Under the pieces are notes generated by a model. The model was not told the DNA's origin. It searched no databases and saw only the letters and a program-made list of their open reading frames with translations. This document shows, one piece after another, positions 19,384 to 24,695 of a DNA stretch of 24,695 nucleotides. Position numbers and translations under genes: made by a program. How positions within the stretch are numbered: position 1 is the stretch's first letter; each line of letters begins with the position of its first letter. Origin of the DNA: a virus; the IMG/VR virus record IMGVR_UViG_3300042539_000817, positions 1-24,695 of that record, one strand, 5' to 3'.

Positions 19384-20328
19384 TTCTTTTAATATAGTTG
19401 CCCATCTATGAACATATGTATGTTCTTTTTTAGTTCTTTCATGTCCATTAAGTCTTATTGATTCTCTTGATACTCCGTCTAATAAATATCTATCTATTTT
19501 ATTTTTTAGATCTTCAAGATTACCGTGTTCATAAAATACAATTTCAATCTCATCTTTAAAATATTCTTCAAGTCCTTTAATACGAGGGTAGATAGTAAAA
19601 CCACCACGACCAGTGCTTTCAAACAACCTATCGCTAGTGTAGTATGGATAGTTAAAGTTTATGTTAAGACTATCACCTATTGCTACTTTGCTTTTTGCAT
19701 ATATACGATTAAGCGCATCTCCACGAACTGTGCCAGTGTCTCCATCGCCACCAACATGTAGAAATCTTTTGCCGTATGTTTTTCGTAAGAAATCTATTAG
19801 TTGTGGACGGTATTTATGTTCAGGATGATAACCCTTACTACCAACAAAGATAATATCGTTTTCAAAGTTATGTGGATCATAGTCTTCATGGACATAACAC
19901 TCTTTATCATATACACCAGCAGGCAAGAAGTGTCCTTTAACCTGTGTGTTTTCATTAAACCAATCACACATTAACTTATCTGTAGCAAAAAAATGACCTA
20001 TGCTTGTATAAAAATCATCACCCTTTAAATCTTTTTCACGCTCAATGCCAAACCATAAATCTAAATGATAGGTCATAGTTGGTACGCCAGCAGCCTTTAA
20101 TTCTTTTAATACATCTGTCATTGTTCTAGATCCTGGGGTTTGCCATCTATGTGTGTGTACCCATATGAATAGATCAGACTTTAATGCTGCATTTAATATT
20201 TCTGTGCTGCCTGCTTTTTTTTCTTGCAATTTTTCAACGGTATGCCCAAGAGATTCTAAAGACTTAGCATGATGATTCTCACTACTATAAGGCACTTCAA
20301 AGTTGCCAAGAAATACTATGTTAGCCAA
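19369..20328 (-). CDS. GT-B (CgeB-like) glycosyltransferase, TTG start
   Basis: 319 residues from TTG 20328, read as MANIVFLGNFEVPYSSENHHAKSL. The ATG at 20358 would lie on a promoter-like TATACT, while GGGG (20334-20337) stands five bases before the TTG, so TTG is the better start. The N-half has HTHRWQTPGSRTMTDVLKELKAAGVPTMTYHLD; the C-half has NDIIFVGSKGYHPEHKYRPQLIDFL and SDRLFESTGRGGFTIYPRIKGLEEYF, the donor-site pattern of CgeB/GT1-like proteins. It probably adds a sugar to the same polymer as its neighbours. It overlaps the plus-strand GT-A gene tail to tail by 15 bases. Confidence 0.78.
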   Translation of the reverse strand: MANIVFLGNFEVPYSSENHHAKSLESLGHTVEKLQEKKAGSTEILNAALKSDLFIWVHTHRWQTPGSRTMTDVLKELKAAGVPTMTYHLDLWFGIEREKDLKGDDFYTSIGHFFATDKLMCDWFNENTQVKGHFLPAGVYDKECYVHEDYDPHNFENDIIFVGSKGYHPEHKYRPQLIDFLRKTYGKRFLHVGGDGDTGTVRGDALNRIYAKSKVAIGDSLNINFNYPYYTSDRLFESTGRGGFTIYPRIKGLEEYFKDEIEIVFYEHGNLEDLKNKIDRYLLDGVSRESIRLNGHERTKKEHTYVHRWATILKELNIS

Positions 20329-20361
20329 GATTACCCCTTTGTTTATATCAGTATACACTAT

Positions 20362-21036
20362 CTAATGTTTATATAAAAATTCAATCAATTTTTCATATTT
20401 TCCCATTGTTCCACAGTCAAAATATCTACCGCCAACAATTAAGCCTTTTACTATTAGTCCAGAATTTGCTGCTGGCATAATAGAAAACCCAATATGCTCA
20501 TCTTCTTTTTTTATATGCTTTATTATTTGATTATCAAACTTTATTAATCCCCAAAAAACTGGATATTTACAGTCAATATCTTTATCTTTTACATCAGCAA
20601 CTGTGTTATCACCTCTAAGTAAAACTTGACCAAGGGTTCCAAATTGATCCTTTTTTATATCCCATAGTGCAAGTAACATATTTGAATTATCTATATTTTT
20701 AATTAAAATCTCATAAGGGTTTTCTCCAACAGTGTAAGTATCTGGCATACCCAAGATATATTGGTCTGATGGAAATGATTCAACTGCTCTTAATATGCTT
20801 TCAGACATGGTTTTAGTTTCAACAACTAAAATACTTATTTTTTCATTTTGTGCTAAATGTCTAAAAAATATTGCATTTTCTGGTTTTGTAATTATAACAA
20901 CTCTTTCACAAAATTTTAATTGATTTTCTATATGCCAAGATATTAATGTTTTTTCTGTTTTAAAAATTGGTAAAAGAAATTTAGGAATTTCTAACATTCT
21001 TTTTGCATCTCCAGCAGCAGGAATTAAACCAATCAT
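20362..21036 (-). CDS. Sugar nucleotidyltransferase
   Basis: 224 residues. MIGLIPAAGDAKRML and IPKFLLPI match the signature of NDP-sugar pyrophosphorylases (G-x-G-x-R loop as GDAKR, then PK-LLP). YILGMPDTY carries the Asp for metal binding, and YFDCGTMGKYEKL near the end is the 'D-x-GT-..Y' tail motif. It would join a sugar-1-phosphate to a nucleotide, giving donors for the transferases around it. It is shorter than RmlA (about 290), so the C-terminal regulatory part is missing. It begins one base after the GT61 gene's stop. Confidence 0.82.
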   Translation of the reverse strand: MIGLIPAAGDAKRMLEIPKFLLPIFKTEKTLISWHIENQLKFCERVVIITKPENAIFFRHLAQNEKISILVVETKTMSESILRAVESFPSDQYILGMPDTYTVGENPYEILIKNIDNSNMLLALWDIKKDQFGTLGQVLLRGDNTVADVKDKDIDCKYPVFWGLIKFDNQIIKHIKKEDEHIGFSIMPAANSGLIVKGLIVGGRYFDCGTMGKYEKLIEFLYKH

Positions 21037-21037
21037 A

Positions 21038-21820
21038 TTATGCTACCTTTTCTTTTTTTAATATATCCATAATTAAATCTATATTTACATCTTCAGTCCA
21101 TGAGTTTTGTGCAAAAATTCTTATAAATTTATGGCCTAGTGCATTTGCTAAAAGTTCAAAAGCATCGTTACTGACCATTGGTCTAGCGCATATTTCAATA
21201 ATTAAACTTCCCTTATCCATCCAGATCATATTGGTTAATCCAGCACCCCATTGACCAATTAATACTTTTAAATTAGAATAAATTTGAATAGCATCTTCTG
21301 GATTGGTATCTGATGTATCAATTAATTCAGAATTATAAAAATTAGAAATAGCGCTGTGTAATTCGTTAATATTTTTAATTGAACGCACTGGCATATCTTT
21401 TATTTTTGGTATTTCTATTTTTTTAAAATCAAAATTATTGTTTCTATTTAAAATTCCAATATTATTTTTATTGTTATTTGTTGGTAAATTATATATATTT
21501 TTTAAAAATTTTATGGTTTCTTGAAATTCATCATTAACAAATTTATCAGAGTTGTCCCAATAATCAAAAACAATACTTGGCATACCAATTAAATAATATT
21601 TTAAAATTAAACCTGAACTTTTTATAGTAATTGGATACATTTTTTGTAAAGATTCTAACCAAGGAGTCATTGGTCCACATTCTCTAACTACAAACATGGT
21701 GTCATCATATTTTTGTTTTCTTAATTCGTTTGCTATTGGAATAAAATATCCAGTCCAAAAATAATATGGATGCTCTAATGATTGTGTGTGTTTTGCAACT
21801 AAAAGTTTATTATAACGCAT
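21038..21820 (-). CDS. GT61-like glycosyltransferase (DUF563)
   Basis: 260 residues. VLIGQWGAGLTNMIWMDKGSLIIEIC (about residues 185-210) is the core GT61 pattern 'GxHGAGLTNxxFxxPGSxVIEI', with Trp in place of the usual His. An earlier region (SIVFDYWDNSDKFV, LNRNNNFDFKKIEIP) lines up with the rest of the domain. The enzyme probably adds a pentose or amino sugar. No ribosome binding site is clear. Its DNA is especially AT-rich. It follows the small helical gene by 18 bases and precedes the nucleotidyltransferase by one. Confidence 0.78.
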   Translation of the reverse strand: MRYNKLLVAKHTQSLEHPYYFWTGYFIPIANELRKQKYDDTMFVVRECGPMTPWLESLQKMYPITIKSSGLILKYYLIGMPSIVFDYWDNSDKFVNDEFQETIKFLKNIYNLPTNNNKNNIGILNRNNNFDFKKIEIPKIKDMPVRSIKNINELHSAISNFYNSELIDTSDTNPEDAIQIYSNLKVLIGQWGAGLTNMIWMDKGSLIIEICARPMVSNDAFELLANALGHKFIRIFAQNSWTEDVNIDLIMDILKKEKVA

Positions 21821-21838
21821 AAAATATCCAAATTTGAT

Positions 21839-22051
21839 TTAAATTTCATTCTGTCCTCTGGCAATTGCAGCAGATATTTGAAATGCTTTGGTTGTACGAC
21901 GGGATTTATTTAAACCTTTTACTTTCCATAAATCACTGGTGCCCTCAATATCTTGAGCAATTTGTTCACGTATCTCTTTAACTGTTTCTACAATGAAATG
22001 CCAAATCTGTTCTTTTTGTTCATCTGTTACTTGCTCTGTCCAGTTAGACAT
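21839..22051 (-). CDS. Small helical protein of unknown function
   Basis: 70 residues, charged and mostly helical (TDEQKEQIWHFIVETVKEIREQIAQDIEG, then LNKSRRTTKAFQISAAIARG). The ribosome binding site AAGGAGA lies just before ATG 22051 and inside the 3' end of the P450 gene, which shows coupling. The sequence has a regulatory or adaptor look, but I cannot name a family. Confidence 0.7.
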   Translation of the reverse strand: MSNWTEQVTDEQKEQIWHFIVETVKEIREQIAQDIEGTSDLWKVKGLNKSRRTTKAFQISAAIARGQNEI

Positions 22052-23368
22052 TTATTTCTCCTTAACAACATTCATTAATACATTTTTTTTAGTTCTTAGT
22101 GTTAATTCTGCAGATGCTTTTGGAAAACCTGAATCTAATAATAATTTCATTTTATTTGCTGTTTCAAGAAGTATTATTTTTGCTTCCATTATTGCAAATT
22201 GATCACCTATACATCTTCGTGATCCAAGACTAAATGGAAAGTATGATCCATTTGGCAATTGTTTTTCAAGTCCATCATACCATCTTTCTGGAATAAATTC
22301 TTCTGGTTGATAAAAATAATTTAAATCTCTATGTGTTACATAAGAACTTATTAATACGGTTGTTCCTTTTTTTAAAAAAAATCCATCAATTTCCACATCT
22401 TTAATTGTTCTTCTGGTGTTTGACCATACTGGTGGACAAAGCCTTAATGACTCATTAATGATTGAGGTTGCTATCTTTGAATTTAATATTTTTTGTCCAA
22501 ACTCAGGAGTATTTTCATACTTAAATATTTCCTTAGATTCCTCTTTTAATAAATTCCAAAGATCTGGCCTATTAGATAAATAAGAAAATGCCCACATTAC
22601 TGAGTTTGAAGTGGTTTCGTGGCCAGCAGTAATCATTGTCAATGTTTCATCATATGCATCTTGTTTTTTAATTTTTTTATTTTTAACTGCTAAGTTTAAT
22701 GCTTCAACTAATTTTGTTAGATTATGTTTTTTATCTTTTACTTTATTTTCAAAAATTTCTTTTGCAATAGCCCTTAAAATTTTAGTAGATTTTGTATATC
22801 TGTTAAAATATGGAATATTATATTTTCTTAATTTATTTAGTTTAAATGGTAAAAGTTGTGTAGTGCCTAGAGTAACCATGTCCATATTTTTTTTAACCTT
22901 TTCAGTATCTTTGGAAAGGTCTGAATTAAATAAAACTTTTGTTGTAATATCAAAAGTAAGAGACATAACCTCTAAATTTATGTTTACCTTATCATTATTT
23001 AACCATTTTTCTGTATATGTTCTTGTTATATCTAACATTTCTTGCGAATAACTTAATATATTTTTTGAATGAAATGAAGGAGATACAATTCTTTTATGCT
23101 CCATATGTATTGGCTCTTCACTTGTAATTAATCCATCACCAAGCAGTTCTTTTAATTTAACGGTTGGGCCAACTTTTATAAAGTTTTCATGTTTAGTTAC
23201 TGTAATTTCATTTACTGCTTTGGGAGAAAAGAAACAAACAATTGGTTTTTTGTTATATAAAAAAGAAAATACATCTCCATATTTATTTTTATTATTTAAT
23301 AAAAACAATGGTGGATTTTTTTTGAAAGATAAAAATAAAAGTTTTGATCTAGGACCATTGGGTAACAT
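22052..23368 (-). CDS. Cytochrome P450 monooxygenase
   Basis: 438 residues, full bacterial length with no membrane anchor. All landmarks are present: a proline-rich N-terminus (LPNGPRSKLLF), the I-helix AGHETT (248-253) that handles oxygen, the ExxR pair as ESLR (306-309), PERW (360-363) and the heme loop FSLGSRRCIG (379-388) with Cys386 as the iron ligand. It should insert one oxygen atom from O2 into a substrate using electrons from a redox partner. No ferredoxin or reductase is in the window. It is coupled (TAATG) to the 37-residue Cys-knuckle gene upstream. A lipid, steroid-like or sugar-linked substrate is possible. P450s in phages are rare. Confidence 0.95.
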   Translation of the reverse strand: MLPNGPRSKLLFLSFKKNPPLFLLNNKNKYGDVFSFLYNKKPIVCFFSPKAVNEITVTKHENFIKVGPTVKLKELLGDGLITSEEPIHMEHKRIVSPSFHSKNILSYSQEMLDITRTYTEKWLNNDKVNINLEVMSLTFDITTKVLFNSDLSKDTEKVKKNMDMVTLGTTQLLPFKLNKLRKYNIPYFNRYTKSTKILRAIAKEIFENKVKDKKHNLTKLVEALNLAVKNKKIKKQDAYDETLTMITAGHETTSNSVMWAFSYLSNRPDLWNLLKEESKEIFKYENTPEFGQKILNSKIATSIINESLRLCPPVWSNTRRTIKDVEIDGFFLKKGTTVLISSYVTHRDLNYFYQPEEFIPERWYDGLEKQLPNGSYFPFSLGSRRCIGDQFAIMEAKIILLETANKMKLLLDSGFPKASAELTLRTKKNVLMNVVKEK

Positions 23369-23481
23369 TAGTCTGGCTCCTTTTCAAAAATTTTTAATGT
23401 ATTTGAATTATTTAAACAATAGTTACAGTCTTCATTTACCAATTTATTGCCACAAGTAATACAAAAATTATTAAATTTCAT
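23368..23481 (-). CDS. Mini CxxC/CxxC metal-binding protein
   Basis: 37 residues. Cys7, Cys10, Cys19 and Cys22 form CITCG and CNYC, two knuckles separated by eight residues. This fits a zinc ribbon, or in principle an iron knuckle as in rubredoxin, though rubredoxin has about 29 residues between pairs. The start overlaps the hydrolase gene by 11 bases and the stop overlaps the P450 start by one (TAATG), so it is co-translated with P450. It could be an assembly factor, a regulator or an electron donor; this is inference. Confidence 0.7.
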   Translation of the reverse strand: MKFNNFCITCGNKLVNEDCNYCLNNSNTLKIFEKEPD

Positions 23482-24226
23482 ATATGCTTAAGTCTTCATC
23501 ATATGGTCCATTATGTTTCATAGATGACCAAGTTTCTAATGTAGTTTTTGCAAATTTTTGTTTATTTTTTTTAATCCATTTGGCTAAATCAAGCCTTATT
23601 AATTCGCTTTTATGTCTATAAAAGTGATATCCATCTGGTGTATCTATGCCAGTTATTCTAGTTAATGAACCAAAAGTTTCTAACCCAATACTAAATGGCT
23701 CTAAAATATTATTATCTATGCATTTTTCTTTTAGTTTTGTAGTAAAATCCATCCAATTTTTTGTTCTTTGTTCATTTGGAATTTTTGGTAGTAATTTTTT
23801 TAATGCCCCATGAGTAACTTCTGCAAGACCAGAGACCTCAATATAAAAAACATTTGGTGTAATTTTTTTAAAAAAGTTTTGTGTAGAATTAAAATAATTA
23901 TCAACCACTATTGATGCATCATTGTCTGGGGAAAATTGTTGCTCTACATCCATTCCACCATAATATAAAAATACTAATGACTCTTCATCAATTTTTGTTG
24001 GTAAAATATTTATCATTGAGTCTAAAAATGTATGGTCTTTATAAGTTTTTGCTGCGGGTGCTCCAATTTGCCAACAGAAGGTAAAATCTAAATCATCAAT
24101 TATAATTTTTTTATAATCTTCATGTTTAACCCTTTTCCCATCCCATATATCCTGTAAGTCTGGAATTTGAGCACTTGCTATGTCGGCGGTACAAGAGTCT
24201 CCAAAAATAAATACTTTTTTACGCAT
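23471..24226 (-). CDS. GDSL/SGNH-like hydrolase
   Basis: 251 residues. KVFIFGDSCTAD (GDS at 9-11) sets the nucleophile Ser11. A later FLYYGGMDV (87-94) occupies the G-x-N-D oxyanion block with Asp instead of Asn, and TPDGYHFYR (near 197-204) supplies the Asp/His pair. This order fits the SGNH fold of esterases and O-acetyl-transferring or deacetylating enzymes on polysaccharides. The length is near normal. The start is fixed by the -10 box six bases upstream. It is the first gene of the P450 operon. Confidence 0.7.
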   Translation of the reverse strand: MRKKVFIFGDSCTADIASAQIPDLQDIWDGKRVKHEDYKKIIIDDLDFTFCWQIGAPAAKTYKDHTFLDSMINILPTKIDEESLVFLYYGGMDVEQQFSPDNDASIVVDNYFNSTQNFFKKITPNVFYIEVSGLAEVTHGALKKLLPKIPNEQRTKNWMDFTTKLKEKCIDNNILEPFSIGLETFGSLTRITGIDTPDGYHFYRHKSELIRLDLAKWIKKNKQKFAKTTLETWSSMKHNGPYDEDLSIYEI

Positions 24227-24232
24227 ATTTAT

Positions 24233-24241
24233 ATTGTATCA
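24233..24241 (-). promoter_or_regulatory. Extended -10 (TGATACAAT), leaderless
   Basis: On the minus strand TGA is followed by TACAAT (24238 to 24233), with the ATG at 24226 exactly six bases later. It drives the hydrolase-P450 operon. It overlaps the region just beyond the tiny zinc-finger gene. Confidence 0.65.
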
Positions 24242-24248
24242 TAAGGGT

Positions 24249-24359
24249 TTAATGTTGCTTTAAGTGTCTTGCTAACGTATTATGACCAAATATGCCCCAT
24301 CTAAGTTCAATTTCTTTACTACAGTTTGGGCAAATAACATATCTTTTTAAATTATTCAT
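24249..24359 (-). CDS. C2H2-like mini zinc-finger protein
   Basis: 36 residues, minus strand. It reads YVICPNCSKEIELRWGIFGHNTLARHLKQH: Cys10 and Cys13 form CxxC, and the closing His residues (RHLKQH, with another at GHN) complete a C2H2-like finger. The gene is near perfect in its control: TTGACA/TATAAT lies just upstream. The stop precedes the promoter of the hydrolase operon. It may be a DNA-binding regulator of the nearby operon; this is inference. Confidence 0.65.
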   Translation of the reverse strand: MNNLKRYVICPNCSKEIELRWGIFGHNTLARHLKQH

Positions 24360-24368
24360 CGTTATTCT

Positions 24369-24398
24369 ATTATACTGTTTGGGTTGCTTAATTGTCAA
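24369..24398 (-). promoter_or_regulatory. Consensus promoter for the mini zinc-finger gene
   Basis: On the minus strand TTGACA (24398 to 24393) and TATAAT (24374 to 24369) are separated by 18 bases. The ATG at 24359 is nine bases after the -10 box, so the leader would be only about three bases. Confidence 0.8.
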
Positions 24399-24412
24399 GA
24401 ATAGTATATAAT
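24384..24412 (+). promoter_or_regulatory. Promoter for the right-edge gene
   Basis: TTGCTT at 24384-24389, a 17-base spacer and TATAAT at 24407-24412; a second TATAAT overlaps at 24412-24417. It overlaps the minus-strand promoter, so the two may interfere. Confidence 0.5.
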
Positions 24413-24433
24413 ATAATTATAAGCATAATCTGG

Positions 24434-24695
24434 GTGCAATCCACCTTGATCGTAATTCTTGCAACCGTCTTGCTTTTTATGGGAGGGGATTTAAAACAAT
24501 CTCGCAAGATGACCTTAGATCAATCTAATTATTGTATTCGTTATACCAGTGACATTATTGCAAGCAGCCGTCTTGATTTAATAAGAGAACAAGATGCACA
24601 TGGGCGGGATATTGATAAAGCGAATACTGTAATTTCTGATATTATTGATAGATATAACGCCCTTGTGGCACGGTATAACAAAAGCACTGGTGGAT
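24434..24695 (+). CDS. Membrane-anchored helical protein, 3' end cut off
   Basis: About 87 residues to the window edge. An N-terminal transmembrane segment (STLIVILATVLLFMGG) is followed by a soluble helical region with DLKQSRKMTLDQSNYCIRY and SDIIDRYNALVARYN. The reading frame is open upstream of GTG 24434 as far as about 24416, but no ATG is present; GTG is the nearest usual start codon and lacks a ribosome binding site, so the start is uncertain. The base composition is more GC-rich than the neighbours. Function unknown. Confidence 0.55.
   Translation, partial: MQSTLIVILATVLLFMGGDLKQSRKMTLDQSNYCIRYTSDIIASSRLDLIREQDAHGRDIDKANTVISDIIDRYNALVARYNKSTGG

Noticed and set aside
22611-23051. 146-codon plus-strand open frame
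   Set aside because: It is antisense to the complete P450 gene, whose motifs are unambiguous.
1-24695. CRISPR array, insertion sequence, integrase or attachment site
   Set aside because: No regularly spaced repeats, transposase or recombinase motifs, or tRNA-end duplications were seen by eye.

Overview
The window is one end-to-end coding stretch of an AT-rich tailed-phage genome, or an integrated copy of one, whose host is most likely a low-GC actinobacterium, as in freshwater or marine plankton. The host inference rests on a WhiB-like Fe-S regulator (10557-10838), a small DUF7455-type CxxC/CxHH protein, an FmdB-type zinc ribbon, a CHAP endolysin with an alanine/lysine-rich tail, and six genes with the -10 box exactly six bases before ATG (leaderless transcripts, common in actinobacteria). 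The phage inference rests on dense short genes with stop/start overlaps, holin and endolysin candidates, two tRNA genes and several phage-only families. No integrase, capsid, tail or replication gene is visible.

Layout. (1) 1-1665, plus strand: Cys-rich lipoprotein, a frameshifted HD-like gene, a two-helix membrane protein (holin candidate) and a CHAP endolysin. (2) 1666-13400, plus strand: a long accessory run with a proteasome/HslV-like Ntn hydrolase, three proteins that may share one fold (DUF6065-like), a secreted protein, tRNA-Gly and tRNA-Glu, Hsp20, FmdB, DUF7455, a thermonuclease-like nuclease, a thioredoxin, phage structural-type accessory domains, WhiB, a SAM methyltransferase, a pyrimidine-dimer-glycosylase-like protein, an XapX membrane protein and a second holin candidate. 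It ends in a strong intrinsic terminator at 13361-13399. (3) 13414-20328: a glycan block of Stealth-like, GT4, GT-A, exostosin-like and GT2 transferases plus an NAD-dependent epimerase, mostly on the minus strand, with two plus-strand transferase genes facing into it. (4) 20362-24359, minus strand: a sugar nucleotidyltransferase, a GT61-like transferase, a small protein, a complete cytochrome P450 translationally coupled to a 37-residue CxxC/CxxC protein, a GDSL/SGNH-like hydrolase and a tiny C2H2-like zinc finger. (5) 24434 to the right edge: the start of a plus-strand membrane-anchored helical protein.

How the genes may work together. Regions 3 and 4 look like one auxiliary pathway: the nucleotidyltransferase activates a sugar, the epimerase remodels it, at least seven transferases of different folds assemble a glycan, and the SGNH-like hydrolase and P450 may trim or oxidise the glycan or a lipid carrier. 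The product could decorate the virion or alter the host surface. Hsp20, the Ntn peptidase, thioredoxin and FmdB suggest a separate host-takeover or stress module. The most unusual items are the P450 with its coupled mini metal-binding protein, the exact proteasome-type Thr/Asp/Lys triad, a ribosomal-protein-L31-like zinc domain fused to a glycosyltransferase, and the uniform leaderless promoter architecture.
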